A stretch of DNA of 64,000 bases from Betaproteobacteria bacterium (GTDB lineage: Bacteria > Pseudomonadota > Gammaproteobacteria > Burkholderiales > Rhodocyclaceae). Under the pieces are notes generated by a model that searched no databases, was not told the DNA's origin, and saw only the letters and a list, made by a program, of their open reading frames with translations. The position numbers and the translations under genes are program-made. Positions within the stretch are counted from its first letter, which is position 1, and the number at the start of each line of letters is the position of its first letter. The stretch lies in the NCBI GenBank assembly GCA_028065725.1, contig JAPTVL010000268.1:62001-126000 (forward strand), given 5' to 3'. Positions 40,096 through 54,714 of this stretch are shown here, piece by piece.

Positions 40096-40641
40096 TTACA
40101 AATCCTTGACCGCGTAGACCGCAGGCAGGTTGCGCCAGGCACCTTTGACGTCCATGCCATAACCAAAGACATAGCGGTTCGGCAGATGCACGCCGACGAA
40201 GTCGGCCGCCACCGGCTTGGCGCGGCCGAGGTTCTTGTCGGCAAACACAGCGCTCAACACCTCGCGGGCGCCCTGCTGGCGCAGGCGGCGGATCACCTCG
40301 GCCATGGTCACGCCTTCGTCGAGAATGTCGTCCACCACCAGCACCACGCGTCCCGCGACGGAAGACCGCGGCTTGACGATCCACTCCAGCTGGCCGCCGG
40401 TAGTGACGTCGCCATAGCGCGTGACATGCAGGTAATCGAAATCCAGCGGGAAGGCGAGTTGCGGCAGCAGCTGGCCGGTGAATACCACGGCACCGCCCAT
40501 CACCGCCAGCACCAGCGGATTGGCCTCGGCCAGGCGCGCCGTGATCTCGCCGGCAACGCGCCGTACCGCCAGCGCCGACTCTTCGGCCGAACACAGCAGA
40601 TCGGCCTCCTCGAAAATCTTCCTGGCTTCCTGCGGACTCAT
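40096..40641 (-). CDS. hpt: Hypoxanthine-guanine phosphoribosyltransferase
   Basis: This 181-residue phosphoribosyltransferase salvages hypoxanthine and guanine using PRPP. The PRPP-binding motif is VLVVDDILDEGVTM (about 100-113), the flexible loop follows RYGDVTTGG, and the C-terminal base-binding part is PNRYVFGYGMD. Its length is typical. It is downstream of galU on the same strand with 112 bases between, and upstream of the HU gene. A near-perfect copy of the dispersed repeat lies inside and encodes ESALAVR. Confidence 0.88.
   Translation of the reverse strand: MSPQEARKIFEEADLLCSAEESALAVRRVAGEITARLAEANPLVLAVMGGAVVFTGQLLPQLAFPLDFDYLHVTRYGDVTTGGQLEWIVKPRSSVAGRVVLVVDDILDEGVTMAEVIRRLRQQGAREVLSAVFADKNLGRAKPVAADFVGVHLPNRYVFGYGMDVKGAWRNLPAVYAVKDL
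40560..40583 (+). repeat. Dispersed 24-bp repeat, copy 9 (inside hpt)
   Basis: A match at every defined position. It differs from the copy at 62390 by one base. It encodes ESALAVR on the minus strand. Confidence 0.85.
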
Positions 40642-40660
40642 TGGACTACCCTCCCCCCTG

Positions 40661-40681
40661 CCCCCTGCCCAAGGCAGGGGG
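40661..40681. repeat. Strong hairpin between galU and hpt
   Basis: CCCCCTGCC and GGCAGGGGG form a perfect nine-base stem around CAA. No T-run follows on either strand. The 60 bases next to it (to about 40740) are an unusual GC-rich block without a gene. Confidence 0.6.
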
Positions 40682-40753
40682 TGACGATGGTTCGCCGCTC
40701 CGCGGCTCCGAAGCTTGGCTGCGCCTCCCTTGGGACGGCCCGGTGGGTGGCGC

Positions 40754-44813
<4,060 letters not shown>

Positions 44814-44888
44814 GTTCAAGCCACCTTTTGGTTATGGCTGCCGCACCTGCCGTCGCTGCCACCGGCGCCGGCCGCCACTGAAACTTCG

Positions 44889-47800
44889 CTACGCTGCGTT
44901 CTGCTCGACGGCAAGGCGCAGCGCCTCTTCGATATCGACTTCCACCACGCGCGACACGCCCTGCTCCTGCATGGTCACGCCGATCAGCTGCTGCGCCATT
45001 TCCATGGCGATCTTGTTGTGCGAGATGAAGACGAACTGGGTATGCGTCGACATGCGCTTGACCATGTCACAGAAGCGCACGGTGTTCGAATCGTCGAGCG
45101 GCGCATCGACCTCGTCGAGCATGCAGAACGGTGCCGGGTTCAGGTTGAAAATGGCGAACACCAGCGCGATCGCCGTCAACGCCTTCTCGCCGCCCGACAG
45201 CAGGTGGATCGTGGTGTTCTTCTTGCCCGGAGGCTGCGCCATGATCTGGATGCCGGCATCGAGGATCTCGTCGCCGGTGAGGATCAGCCGCGCTTCGCCG
45301 CCGCCGAACAGCTGCGGAAACAGGGTGCCGAAATGCCGATTGACGGTGTCGTAGGTTTCCTGCAGCTGCTCGCGCGTCTCGCGGTCGATGCGGCGGATGG
45401 CGTCTTCCAGCGTGCCGATGGCTTCGTTGAGGTCGATCGATTGCGCATCGAGGAAGCCCTTGCGCTCGGATGCCGTGGCGAGCTCTTCCAGCGCCGCGAG
45501 GTTCACCGGGCCCAGCGCTTCGACTTCGGCCGTCAGGCTGGCGATCTCGGCCTGCAGCACGTTGTCCCTGAGCTTGCCGGCGGCGAGTTCGGCGGCGAAG
45601 GGCGCTTCGTCTTCCTCGCTCAGCACATGCACCTCGGCCAGGCGTTCGCGGAACTGCTCCTCGTTGAGCTGGGCGGCCTGCGCCTTGAGCCGCAGATCGT
45701 TGATGCGGTCGCGCAGCGGGACCAGGCCCTGCTCCAGCTTCAGGCGCTGTTCGTCGAGGCTGCGCAGCTCGCCGGCGGCGGTTTCCAGCACGTTGCGCCG
45801 TTCCGCCAGCGCCGACTCCTTGCCCTGTTTCGCATCCAGCGCCGCATGCAGCTGTTCCAGCAGCACCGCATCGTTGATGCCGGCGATTTCGGTACCCGCC
45901 GCCGCGGTTTCGGCCTCGATGCGCTGCAGCTGGCTGCTCGCGGTCGCAGCGGCGCGCGCATTGTCTTCCAGCTTCGACAGGCATTCGCGTTCGGAGAAGC
46001 CGGCTTCCTGCGCCTCGCGCCCGAGCTGGATTTCCAGTGCTCGCGCTTCGCGCAGCGCCGCATCCTTCTGTCGGTGGATTTCCAGTGCCTGTTCGAGACG
46101 CTGGCGCACTTCACCGAGACGCTCGCGCTGCAGTTCGCCTTCGCTCTCGGCACGCTCGCGCCGCGCCTGTTCCATTTCTTCCTGACGCTGGAGTTCGGCC
46201 AGGTCGCGGTCGATCTGCGCCGAGCGCTCCTCGAAGCGGGTCTGCGCCTGCGACAGCTTGAGCGCCTCAACCTGGGCCGCGTGGAAAGCCTGCTGCGCCT
46301 CCTGCATGGCGCGACGGCCGGCGCCGAGCTGGGCCTGGCAATCCGCCAACTGCTGCTCGGCGCTGCGCTGGACTTCTCGTGCCGCCTCTTCGACCGCAGC
46401 ACGGGTCGTCAGCAGGGCGGACAGATCATCGATCTCGCGCTGGCGTTCGATGACGCCGTGGGTCTTCGCATCCGGCACGTACAGCGTCAGGCCGGCCGGC
46501 GTCAGCAGATGGCCGGCGCGCGACACGCGCTGGCCGGCATTCAGCGGCAATTGCGCGGCGAGATCGTCGGCGACGGCAACGCCGGCCAGCCATTCGTCGA
46601 GCACGCCGGACCAGCGTGCATCGTCGCAGCGCACCTTGCTGTGCAGGCTGTCGGCGACCACCGGCTTGACGGCGGCTTCCCGCGCCAGCGCCAGAGTCAG
46701 AATCGCCGGAGGCGGCGATGCCAGCGCGGCACGCACCGCGTCGGCATCGACGGCCAGCGCCGAGAAGCGCTCGCGCAACACGGCTTCGACCGCGGTTTCC
46801 CAGCCGGCCTCGACCTGGATCGCCTGCCACAGCGGTTTGGCCTCGGCCAGACCGCGCGCCTTGAGCCAGTCGCCGATCTCGCCGCTCTGCGCGACCTTGG
46901 CCTGCAGATGCGCCAGCGCATCGTGGCGGGCGCGGGTCTCGGTCAGGCTGCGATGGGCGGACTGCAGCGCTTCGCGCGCGCTGCGCAATTGCGCTTCGGC
47001 AGCGGGTACGGCGGCTTGCAGCGTCGCCAGTCGTTCCTGCGCCACGGCCAGCGCCGCTTCGGCGCGCTGCTCAGCTTCCGCCGATGCCGCCAGCAGCGCC
47101 GGATCGGGCGCACCCAGGGCCTGGCGGTCCTGTTCCAGGCGGCTGCGGCGCTGCGCGAGATTTTCCAGCGCGCGCTGAGCATGGCCGCGGTCGGCCTCGG
47201 CCAGACGCAAGGCCTGCTCGGCCTCGCTCAGGCTGCGGCGCGCATCTGTAACGCTACCGCCGGCGGACTGCACCGCATCTTCGGCATCGGGCAGACGCGC
47301 GGCCGCTTCCTCGTGGCGCGCGGCCGCGGTCGCGGCGCGAGTGCGCGAGTTCTCCAGCAGCACGTTCCAGCGCGCGGCGTCCTCCGCCAGTTGGCCCTGC
47401 TGTCCGCGCCAATGGCTGTCCTCGGCGCCAAGCTGGGCGATGCGCGCTTCGAGCCGCGAGCGCGCATCGCGCATATGGCCGATTTCGGATTCGAGGCGAT
47501 TGACTTCGGTGGTGGCCGCATACATCTCGGCCTGCGTCGCATGCAGCGCATCCGACGCGGAAAAATGGCTCTCGCGCGCATGCTCGACGCGCGCCTCGAT
47601 TTCGCGCAGTTGCGCGGTTTCGCCTTCGACCCGGTTGATGGCCTCGTCCACCTGGCGCGTCAGGCGCTGGGCGTCGTGGCGGGCATCGTTGCGCTTCTTC
47701 AGCCAGAGCAGGGTCTGCTTGCGCGACACCTGCTCGTGCAGGCCGCGATACTGCTGAGCCACGGTAGCCTGCGCCTGCAGGTGCGCGACCTGGGTTTCCA

Positions 47801-48401
47801 GCTCGTTGCGGATGTCATCGACGCGGGCGATGTTCTCGCGCGCATCCTCCAGGCGGTGCTCGGTTTCCTTGCGCCGCTCCTTGTACTTGGTGACGCCGGC
47901 CGCTTCTTCCAGGTAGAAGCGCAGCTCCTCCGGCTTGGCCTCGACGATGCGCGAGATCATGCCCTGGCCGATGATGGCGTAGGCGCGCGGACCGAGGCCG
48001 GTACCGAGGAACAGGTCGATCACGTCGCGCCGGCGCACGTGCAGGTTGTTGATGTAGTAGCTGGAATTGCCCTCGCGGTCGAGCAGGCGCTTGACCGTGA
48101 TTTCGGCGAACTGGCTCCACTGCCCGGCGGCGCGACCCTGGGCGTTGTCGAAAAACAGCTCGACGCTGGCGCGGCTGACTTCCTTGCGGTTGCCGGAGCC
48201 CTTGAAGATCACGTCCTGGATCGATTCGCCGCGCAGTTCCGAGGCTTTCGACTCGCCGAGCACCCAGCGCACCGCGTCGATGATGTTCGACTTGCCGCAA
48301 CCGTTGGGGCCGACCACGCCCGCCAGCTGGCCGGGAAAAAGCACGGTGGTGGGCTCGACAAAGGACTTGAAGCCCGAAAGTTTCAGCTTGTTTAAACGCA
48401 C
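44889..48401 (-). CDS. smc: Chromosome segregation protein SMC
   Basis: This 1170-residue ATPase condenses and segregates the chromosome as a dimer. Walker A is GPNGCGKSN (near 32-40). Two long coiled-coil arms (about 170-500 and 660-1000) flank the hinge (about 510-640). The signature [10 protein letters not shown] and Walker [15 protein letters not shown] are near the C-terminus. It is the first gene of the minus-strand smc-zipA-ligA-galU run and is divergent from queF by 93 bases. A copy of the dispersed repeat lies in a coiled-coil arm and encodes KESALAER. Confidence 0.96.
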   Translation of the reverse strand: MRLNKLKLSGFKSFVEPTTVLFPGQLAGVVGPNGCGKSNIIDAVRWVLGESKASELRGESIQDVIFKGSGNRKEVSRASVELFFDNAQGRAAGQWSQFAEITVKRLLDREGNSSYYINNLHVRRRDVIDLFLGTGLGPRAYAIIGQGMISRIVEAKPEELRFYLEEAAGVTKYKERRKETEHRLEDARENIARVDDIRNELETQVAHLQAQATVAQQYRGLHEQVSRKQTLLWLKKRNDARHDAQRLTRQVDEAINRVEGETAQLREIEARVEHARESHFSASDALHATQAEMYAATTEVNRLESEIGHMRDARSRLEARIAQLGAEDSHWRGQQGQLAEDAARWNVLLENSRTRAATAAARHEEAAARLPDAEDAVQSAGGSVTDARRSLSEAEQALRLAEADRGHAQRALENLAQRRSRLEQDRQALGAPDPALLAASAEAEQRAEAALAVAQERLATLQAAVPAAEAQLRSAREALQSAHRSLTETRARHDALAHLQAKVAQSGEIGDWLKARGLAEAKPLWQAIQVEAGWETAVEAVLRERFSALAVDADAVRAALASPPPAILTLALAREAAVKPVVADSLHSKVRCDDARWSGVLDEWLAGVAVADDLAAQLPLNAGQRVSRAGHLLTPAGLTLYVPDAKTHGVIERQREIDDLSALLTTRAAVEEAAREVQRSAEQQLADCQAQLGAGRRAMQEAQQAFHAAQVEALKLSQAQTRFEERSAQIDRDLAELQRQEEMEQARRERAESEGELQRERLGEVRQRLEQALEIHRQKDAALREARALEIQLGREAQEAGFSERECLSKLEDNARAAATASSQLQRIEAETAAAGTEIAGINDAVLLEQLHAALDAKQGKESALAERRNVLETAAGELRSLDEQRLKLEQGLVPLRDRINDLRLKAQAAQLNEEQFRERLAEVHVLSEEDEAPFAAELAAGKLRDNVLQAEIASLTAEVEALGPVNLAALEELATASERKGFLDAQSIDLNEAIGTLEDAIRRIDRETREQLQETYDTVNRHFGTLFPQLFGGGEARLILTGDEILDAGIQIMAQPPGKKNTTIHLLSGGEKALTAIALVFAIFNLNPAPFCMLDEVDAPLDDSNTVRFCDMVKRMSTHTQFVFISHNKIAMEMAQQLIGVTMQEQGVSRVVEVDIEEALRLAVEQNAA
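45797..45820 (+). repeat. Dispersed 24-bp repeat, copy 10 (inside smc)
   Basis: One difference from the consensus. It encodes KESALAER in a coiled-coil arm, a frame also used in hpt and comEC. Confidence 0.8.
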
Positions 48402-48455
48402 GTGGGATTAAACCGGAAAAATGATCGCAAAAATGCCACTTGGCAGGCGCGCCAT

Positions 48456-48461
48456 TATAAT
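48456..48461 (+). promoter_or_regulatory. Candidate -10 element of queF
   Basis: A perfect TATAAT lies 33 bases before the ATG. No preQ1 riboswitch fold is visible in the short leader. Confidence 0.45.
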
Positions 48462-48494
48462 CTGTCCCGCCCCTCTTACCTGCGACCCCACAGC

Positions 48495-48926
48495 ATGCCG
48501 AAACCCGCCATCCGGACCTCGTCCAAGTCGCTGGAAACCTTCGCCAACCCAGCGCCGCACCGGGATTACCAGATCCACATGGAAATCCCCGAATTCACCT
48601 GTCTCTGCCCCAAAACCGGGCAGCCGGACTTCGCGGTGCTGACGCTGGATTACATTCCCGACCGGGTCTGCGTCGAGCTCAAGAGCCTGAAGCTCTACAT
48701 CTGGAGCTTCCGCGACGAGGGGCATTTCCACGAGGACGTCACCAATCGCATCCTCGACGATCTGGTCAAGGCCACCAAGCCACGCTTCATGCGCCTCACG
48801 GCGCGCTTTTACGTGCGCGGCGGCGTGTTCACCAATGTCGTCGCCGAACACCGCAAGAAGGGCTGGAAGCCCGTCGCCAGGATAGAACTGACCGAGTTTC
48901 CGGCGCAGTCGAACACGCGCGGCTGA
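48495..48926 (+). CDS. queF: NADPH-dependent 7-cyano-7-deazaguanine reductase QueF
   Basis: This 143-residue enzyme reduces preQ0 to preQ1 for the tRNA base queuosine. It is the single-domain form, not the two-domain form of E. coli. The catalytic cysteine lies in [14 protein letters not shown] (near 39), and [20 protein letters not shown] is the conserved QueF motif with its substrate glutamate. The ATG at 48495 lies 33 bases after a TATAAT. The 31-codon upstream extension was rejected because it covers the promoter. Confidence 0.93.
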   Translation: MPKPAIRTSSKSLETFANPAPHRDYQIHMEIPEFTCLCPKTGQPDFAVLTLDYIPDRVCVELKSLKLYIWSFRDEGHFHEDVTNRILDDLVKATKPRFMRLTARFYVRGGVFTNVVAEHRKKGWKPVARIELTEFPAQSNTRG

Positions 48927-48964
48927 AGCCGGCGCGGCGCCAGCCCGGTCGGGAGGAGCAAGCA

Positions 48965-50374
48965 ATGCGGATCGGCTTTTTCGGTGCAGCGGGAGAGGTG
49001 ACCGGCTCATGCACTTTGATCGAAACCGGAGCGCACCGTTTTCTGGTCGACTGCGGCATGTTCCAGGGTGGGCGCGAGGCGCGTGCGAAGAACCTGAATG
49101 CCCTGAAGTTCGGCTGCGACGTCCGCTCCATCGATTTCGTTTTGCTGACCCACGCGCACATCGACCATTCCGGTCTGCTGCCGCTGCTGTCGGTGCTCGG
49201 CTATCGCGGCCCGGTGTATGCCACGCCAGCGACGATCGATCTGCTCCAGGTGCTGTTGCGCGACAGTGCGCACATCCAGGAGAAGGAATCGGAGTGGCAA
49301 CTGCGCCATCAGCGGCGCCGCGGCCAGGGCAGCAGCATCCAGCCGCCGCTGTATACGGTGGCGCAGGCCGAGGCCGCGCTCAAGCTGCTGCGTCCGGCCC
49401 CGTATCGAACGCCGATCCACCCGGCCGAAGCCATCGCGGTGTCTTTCCATGACGCCGGCCACATTCTCGGTTCCTCGTGGCTGGACGTGACCGTCACCGA
49501 CGAGGGACGGCCGCGCCGGCTGGTGTTTTCCGGCGATCTCGGCATGTGCGACCGGCCGGTGCTGCATGACCCCGAACAGCCGGTTGCCAACGCCGATGTA
49601 TTGCTTGTCGAATCGACCTATGGCGACCGCCTGCACCGTCCCCTTGCGGAAACCGAGGACGAACTGGTCGCCGCCATCGAACGGACGCTGCATACCGGAG
49701 GCAATCTGATCATCCCCGCCTTCGCCGTCGGCCGCACCCAGGAGGTCATCTATATGCTGGCCGATCTGGTGCGCCGCGAACGGCTTGCGCCGCTCAAGAT
49801 CTACGTGGATTCGCCGATGGCCACGGCCGCCACGCACATCACGCTGAAACATCCAGACCTGGTCGACAGCCACACCCGCGACTTGATCGACTGGATGCGG
49901 CAGCATCCGCGAAAATTCAAGCTCGAGTTCGTCGCGGATGCCGAGCGCTCACGCGCGCTGAATGCAGTTCGCAGCGGCGCCATCATCATCTCGGCCAGCG
50001 GCATGTGCGAAGCCGGCCGCATCAAGTACCACCTGCGCGAGAACCTGCCGCGCAGCGCATGCGGCATCCTGATCACCGGCTTCCAGGCCGCGGGAACGCT
50101 GGGTCGCCGGCTGGTCGACGGCGCGCGCCTGGTCCACATCTTCGGCAAGCCCGTTGCAGTCAGGGCCAGAATCCACACCGTGGGCGGCCTGTCGGCACAT
50201 GCCGATCAAACCGGCTTGCTCGACTGGCTGCGCGGTTTCCGCACGCCGCCGAAACATGCATTCATCGTGCACGGCGAAGCCGGTGCTTCGGCAGTATTCG
50301 CCCAGGCGATCCAGGACACGCTGGGCTGGCCCAAGCCGCATCTGCCCCAACGGGGCGAGCGCATCGTCCTCTAG
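48965..50374 (+). CDS. Beta-CASP metallo-beta-lactamase-fold hydrolase
   Basis: This 469-residue protein belongs to the metallo-beta-lactamase/beta-CASP group, which includes RNA-processing nucleases of the CPSF and Ysh1 kind. The metal motif HAHIDH is at 63-68 (THAHIDHSG) and HDAGHILGSS provides another histidine. Motifs of the beta-CASP region are ESTYGDR and SASGMCEAGR. It ends with VGGLSAHADQ and VHGEA, the C-terminal RMMBL part. GGGAGGAGCAAGCAATG is a strong ribosome site. Bacterial members of this size have uncertain substrates. Confidence 0.88.
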   Translation: MRIGFFGAAGEVTGSCTLIETGAHRFLVDCGMFQGGREARAKNLNALKFGCDVRSIDFVLLTHAHIDHSGLLPLLSVLGYRGPVYATPATIDLLQVLLRDSAHIQEKESEWQLRHQRRRGQGSSIQPPLYTVAQAEAALKLLRPAPYRTPIHPAEAIAVSFHDAGHILGSSWLDVTVTDEGRPRRLVFSGDLGMCDRPVLHDPEQPVANADVLLVESTYGDRLHRPLAETEDELVAAIERTLHTGGNLIIPAFAVGRTQEVIYMLADLVRRERLAPLKIYVDSPMATAATHITLKHPDLVDSHTRDLIDWMRQHPRKFKLEFVADAERSRALNAVRSGAIIISASGMCEAGRIKYHLRENLPRSACGILITGFQAAGTLGRRLVDGARLVHIFGKPVAVRARIHTVGGLSAHADQTGLLDWLRGFRTPPKHAFIVHGEAGASAVFAQAIQDTLGWPKPHLPQRGERIVL

Positions 50375-50395
50375 CAACCGCCTGCCCGTAGCGCT

Positions 50396-51223
50396 TCAGG
50401 CGCTCGTGCCGAGCATTCTGACTTCGCATTGCGGCAAGGGTATGACGATGTTCCGCGCGCGGAAAGTCTCCAGTATCGTCTGGTTGACCGCGTTCACCGC
50501 CGTGTTGTAGTCGGGCACATTGACCCAGGGCGCCACTTTGATCGTGACCCCGGATTCGGCGAGCCGTGCAACCCCGATGACCGGCGCCGGATCCTGCAGC
50601 ACGAGAGGGCTGGCACGCAGGATTTCGCCTATCAGGCCCAGGGCGACACCGACGTCGGTCTCGTAGGAAACATCCACCGCGATGCCGAGCTGCCGGATCC
50701 GGCCAAAATTGTGAAGAATCTCGCCGACGATTTTGCGGTTCGGGATCACGACCTTCGACTGGTCCGGATGGCCCAGGATCGTGCTGAACAAACTGATGTC
50801 GAGGACTTCGCCTTCTTCCTTGGCGATGGAAATGTATTCGCCGACATGAAAGGGCCGCGTGAAGATGATGGTCAGGCCGGCGACGACATTGCCCAGGATG
50901 CCCTGCATCGCCAGCGCAACGCCCGCGCCGGCCACGCCGAGGCCGGCGATCAGCGGCAGCAGTTCGATGCCGAGGTTCTGCAGTGCCATGATGACAAAGA
51001 TCGCCAGCACCAGGATCTGGACCATGCGCACCATCAACGAGCGTATGGGTGCTTCCAGCCCCATTCGAACCAGCAGGTTCTCCAGGAGACGGCCTACCCA
51101 GCGGCCGATCATGTAGCCGACGACGATAATGACTGCGGCGACGACCAGCTTCGGACCGAACCTGACGGCCATGTCGATGACGGAAGCCTTGACTTGATCG
51201 AGGGACTGAATCGAATTATCCAT
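50396..51223 (-). CDS. MscS-type mechanosensitive channel
   Basis: This 275-residue channel of the MscS family releases solutes at high turgor. It has three transmembrane helices (about 25-46, 68-86, 92-112). The pore-lining third helix GLGVAGAGVALAMQGILGNVVAG shows the glycine/alanine pattern of MscS. The cytoplasmic beta and C-terminal domains follow (about 120-270). AAGGAAAGGA precedes the ATG. It converges on the beta-CASP gene. Length is near E. coli MscS (286). Confidence 0.92.
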   Translation of the reverse strand: MDNSIQSLDQVKASVIDMAVRFGPKLVVAAVIIVVGYMIGRWVGRLLENLLVRMGLEAPIRSLMVRMVQILVLAIFVIMALQNLGIELLPLIAGLGVAGAGVALAMQGILGNVVAGLTIIFTRPFHVGEYISIAKEEGEVLDISLFSTILGHPDQSKVVIPNRKIVGEILHNFGRIRQLGIAVDVSYETDVGVALGLIGEILRASPLVLQDPAPVIGVARLAESGVTIKVAPWVNVPDYNTAVNAVNQTILETFRARNIVIPLPQCEVRMLGTSA

Positions 51224-51509
51224 GGAACATCCTTTCCTTCGGCTTTGCGAATATGTCTTTAGCAGGAATCATAGCGGATTCCATTCCGATGCCATGCTTG
51301 GCAATCCCGCAAAGCAGGCGCATCCCAAGGCGCCCCGCATCGTTGCCGAATGCAATGGCACCCTGGCGACGATCGACCTGCCAGCAAGCCGTGCTATCCG
51401 GCGCGGAGTGCAACCGGGAAAGCCACACCGCTGCCTCCCTGAAGCCGTTCACGCTGGCATCCTTGCGGCGCCAGCGCACGGCCCCTCGCTGTTTGCGGCT
51501 GCCGGAACC

Positions 51510-53384
51510 TCAGGCGGTGCCGAGCGTGATGACGCCGCTATCGACCTCGTCGGCATACAGATGCACCACCAGGTCGGCGCGGCGCGTCAGCACGGCGCGC
51601 TGGTTGATGTAGCCCTTGTCGGTGATCTCTCCGGTTTCCGTCGATGGTGGTTCCGCCATCAGCAGGAGCCGCGAGGGATAGGTGCTCGATCCGCCGCCCT
51701 CGCGCTTCATGCGCACCAGGCCTTCGCGCACCCGCTCCTTGACCATCGGATGGCCCAGCACCTGGTCGGCTGGCGCGTCGGCGGGCAGGCCCGCCAGCCG
51801 ACGGCATTCGGACATGTTGGGAAAGACCAGGAAGCCGATCTCGTCGCGGTCATGGCCTGTCACCACGATGTCCTGCGCCACCGGCGACAGCGCATCGATG
51901 CCGGCCACGCGCAGGCTGCCGACATGCACCCAGGTGCCGGTCAGCAGCTTGAAGTCCTCGGCAACGCGACCATCGAACAGCAGACCCTGCTCGGGCCGCG
52001 CCGGATCGACGAACTCGACGGCATCGCCGATCATGTAATAGCCTTCCTCGTCGAAGGCGGCCTGGGTCAGCACCGGCTGCTTCCAGTAGCCGGGAAAGAC
52101 GTTCGGCCCCTTGACGCGGACTTCGAGCTTGTCGGCCACCGGCACCAGCTTGAGCTCGGTGCCGGGAATTGGCACGCCGATCACGCCGGAGCGCACTGCC
52201 TGGAAGTGACAATCGGTGGCCGCCGGCGCGGTCTCGGTCGAGCCCCAGGACGACAGCATGGTGACGGGTTCGCCCAGTTCCATGCGCGCCAGGCGGTCGA
52301 GTTCCTCCCACAGGTGCTGTGGCAGCGCGGCGCCGGCGTAGAAGATGATCTGCAGGCGGGAAAAGAAATTCTTGCGCAGGGCGGCGTTGTCGCGCAGCAG
52401 CGGCACCAGCATGTCGTAGGCGCGCGGCACGCTGAAATACTGGGTCGGCGCGATTTCGGTGAGGTTGCGCACGGTCTTGTCGAGCAGGCCCGGCGCCGGC
52501 TTGCCGCCGTCGATGTAGAAGCTGCCGCCCCAACACAGCACCTTGTTGAAGCAGTAGTTGCCGCCGAAGACGTGGCTCCAGGGCAGCCAGTCGACGATCA
52601 CCGGCTTCTGCTTGGCCATGAAGGGCCAGATCAGGGCATTGGCTTCCTGGTTCGAGCACATCATGCGCTGGGTGGTGATCACGGCTTTCGGCGCGCCGAT
52701 CGAACCCGAGGTGAACAGGAATTTGGCGATGGTGTCCGGCGTCACTGCGGCAAAGGCACGCTGCACTGCGGCGTATTTGCCGGTCGGGTCGATGCCGGCC
52801 TGCTCCATCGCGGCAAAGGCATAGGTTCCCGCTTGCGGCTGGCTGTTGCCGCCGGCGATCACGACCCCGTCGTGCAACGCCTTCACCGCCTCGATGGCCG
52901 GCATGAAGCGCTCGAGCGGATCGGCGAAGATGACGCCTGGCCGCAGCAGCTCGACATTGGCCTTGAGCTTGGCAAAATCCTTCGACATCAACGAATTGCC
53001 CGGCGACACGGCGCAATGCGGCACGCCGATGTGCAGGCAGGCCAGCATCAGCAGCGCATGTTCGATGCCGTTGTCGGACAGTACCATGAGCGGTCGCTCG
53101 GCCGACAGTTCGAGGCCGAGCAGCGCGTTGGCGATGGCCTTGACGCGGGACAGGGCGGCAGCGTAACCAACGCGGATCCACTCGCCATCGGCACCGCGCT
53201 CGGCGAGGAACACCGCGTCCGGCGTCTCGCGCGCCCAACGCTCCAGCCACTCGCCGCTGCAGCGCAGCGAACTGGACGGCAGGACGATTGCGGAACGCAG
53301 ACAGCGGCTGCCGTCGGCACGGTTTTCGACAATGACGGACGGTTCGGCGAACAGGTCCGCAGGTTTGCGTGCGATGTGACTCAT
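51510..53384 (-). CDS. fcs: Feruloyl-CoA synthase
   Basis: This 624-residue AMP-forming acyl-CoA ligase most resembles feruloyl-CoA synthases, which activate ferulate and other hydroxycinnamates. The P-loop-like motif is FTSGSIGAPKAVIT (near 215) and the second motif is SWGSTETAPAAT (near 400). The hinge and catalytic-lysine region lies toward the C-terminus. The ATG at 53384 starts MSHIARKPADLFAEP. It follows a branched-chain-type binding protein gene, which suggests uptake and activation of the same aromatic compound. Substrate choice (ferulate, coumarate or caffeate) is inferred from family likeness. Confidence 0.85.
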   Translation of the reverse strand: MSHIARKPADLFAEPSVIVENRADGSRCLRSAIVLPSSSLRCSGEWLERWARETPDAVFLAERGADGEWIRVGYAAALSRVKAIANALLGLELSAERPLMVLSDNGIEHALLMLACLHIGVPHCAVSPGNSLMSKDFAKLKANVELLRPGVIFADPLERFMPAIEAVKALHDGVVIAGGNSQPQAGTYAFAAMEQAGIDPTGKYAAVQRAFAAVTPDTIAKFLFTSGSIGAPKAVITTQRMMCSNQEANALIWPFMAKQKPVIVDWLPWSHVFGGNYCFNKVLCWGGSFYIDGGKPAPGLLDKTVRNLTEIAPTQYFSVPRAYDMLVPLLRDNAALRKNFFSRLQIIFYAGAALPQHLWEELDRLARMELGEPVTMLSSWGSTETAPAATDCHFQAVRSGVIGVPIPGTELKLVPVADKLEVRVKGPNVFPGYWKQPVLTQAAFDEEGYYMIGDAVEFVDPARPEQGLLFDGRVAEDFKLLTGTWVHVGSLRVAGIDALSPVAQDIVVTGHDRDEIGFLVFPNMSECRRLAGLPADAPADQVLGHPMVKERVREGLVRMKREGGGSSTYPSRLLLMAEPPSTETGEITDKGYINQRAVLTRRADLVVHLYADEVDSGVITLGTA

Positions 53385-53437
53385 GGGCGAGATCCCCCAA
53401 GCATCGTTTGAAAAAACTTCAGGTGCTGCACAAACCG

Positions 53438-53470
53438 TTCGACCCCGCCGCATGACGCGACGGGGTCGAA
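53438..53470 (-). terminator. Hairpin between the binding-protein and fcs genes
   Basis: A perfect ten-base inverted repeat (TTCGACCCCG and CGGGGTCGAA around 13 bases) follows the binding-protein stop codon by 43 bases; a T-run lies 21 bases further on. It may end most transcripts or protect the 3' end, so the binding protein is made in excess over Fcs. Confidence 0.55.
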
Positions 53471-53513
53471 GGTGGGTGAAAGCGGAAGTTATCCGCCGCG
53501 CTTCAGCCCGGCT

Positions 53514-54653
53514 TTACTTGAGAATTTTCCAGTCGCCGTTTTCGACCGTGGCCATGATCGCGGCACGTCCGTCGAAGCCGTTGTGGTCCTTGGCCGACAT
53601 GTTGAACACGCCATGCACGCCTGGCAGTTCCTTGATGCCTTCCAGTGCATCGCGCAGGGCGGCGCGGAATTCGGCGGTGCCAGGCTTGGCCTTCTTCAGC
53701 GCCTCGGGCACGGCGCGGTTCAGCAGCAGGTAGGCATCCCAGCCGTGGCCGCCGAAAGTGGAACGACTATTGACGCCGTGTGCGCCCTCATACACCTTGA
53801 TGTATTCGAGGGCCGGCTTCTTCGATGGATGGCTGTCGGGCAGTTGCTCGGCCAGCAGCATCGGGCCGACCGGGAAGATGGTACCTTCCACGTTCTTGCC
53901 ACCGACGCGGAGGAAATCGCGGTTGGCGATGCCATGCGTCTGGTAGAACTTGCCCTTGTAGCCGCGCTCGATCAGGGTCGCCTGCGGCAGCACCGCCGGC
54001 GTGCCGGATCCGGCAATCAGGATTGCGTCCGGGTTGGTCGCGATCAACTTGAGCACTTGGCCGGTAACGCTGGTGTCATTGCGCTGATAGCTCTCGGCCA
54101 GCACCAGTTTGATGCCCTTGGCCTCGGCGGCACCCTGCATCGCCTTCAGCCAGAGCTGGCCATAGGGATCGGCGTAACCGATGAAGCCGATGGTCTTAAC
54201 CTTGTTAGCGACCATGTGCTCGGCGATCGCGATCGCCATCTGGGTGAAGTTCTGCGGCGTGGTGAACACCCAGGGCGCCTTGTCGCCGGCCGGCGGCAGC
54301 GGCGCCATGGCGATCTGTGGCGTCTTGGTTTCGAACGCGACTTCGAGGATGGCCATCGAGGCGGGGGTTACGGTGGAACCGATGATGGCATCGACCTTGT
54401 CTTCCCCGGTGAACTTGCGCGCATTCTTGACTGCGGTGCTGGGGTCGGTGGCGTCGTCGAGCACGATGTACTTGACCTTCTGGCCGCCGACTGTCTGCGG
54501 CAGCAGGGCAAAGGTGTTCTTTTCGGGAATCCCCAGCGAGGCCGCCGGACCAGTGGCCGAAACGCTGACGCCGATGGTAATGTCGGCCCAGGCCGAACCG
54601 GCTGCCAGAGCCAGCGTCAGCGTTGATGCCAATGCCAGTTTCTTCACGCTCAT
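53514..54653 (-). CDS. Branched-chain-type ABC transporter substrate-binding protein
   Basis: This 379-residue periplasmic protein belongs to the leucine-binding-protein group. It has a signal peptide (about 1-23, ending AWADI), and the peripla-binding domain spans about 25-375. Members next to aromatic catabolic genes often bind aromatic acids. The ATG at 54653 has AGGAGGAGACATG, a strong ribosome site, and the region further upstream has a clear sigma-70 promoter. It lies ahead of fcs on the same strand. No transporter permease or ATPase gene lies in the window. Confidence 0.87.
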   Translation of the reverse strand: MSVKKLALASTLTLALAAGSAWADITIGVSVSATGPAASLGIPEKNTFALLPQTVGGQKVKYIVLDDATDPSTAVKNARKFTGEDKVDAIIGSTVTPASMAILEVAFETKTPQIAMAPLPPAGDKAPWVFTTPQNFTQMAIAIAEHMVANKVKTIGFIGYADPYGQLWLKAMQGAAEAKGIKLVLAESYQRNDTSVTGQVLKLIATNPDAILIAGSGTPAVLPQATLIERGYKGKFYQTHGIANRDFLRVGGKNVEGTIFPVGPMLLAEQLPDSHPSKKPALEYIKVYEGAHGVNSRSTFGGHGWDAYLLLNRAVPEALKKAKPGTAEFRAALRDALEGIKELPGVHGVFNMSAKDHNGFDGRAAIMATVENGDWKILK

Positions 54654-54714
54654 GTCTCCTCCTGTTATTCGATATGGTGTGCGCCCGCCTCCGGTTGCCC
54701 GAAGCGTCGAACGG

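Noticed and set aside
48462..48494. Possible preQ1 riboswitch before queF
   Set aside because: The leader is only about 30 bases and lacks the hairpin and A-rich tail of that class.
51216..51479. Open frame of 87 codons on the minus strand before mscS
   Set aside because: No ribosome site, no recognisable motif, and it overlaps the mscS ribosome site and start. The 286 bases between mscS and fcs hold no feature I can support.
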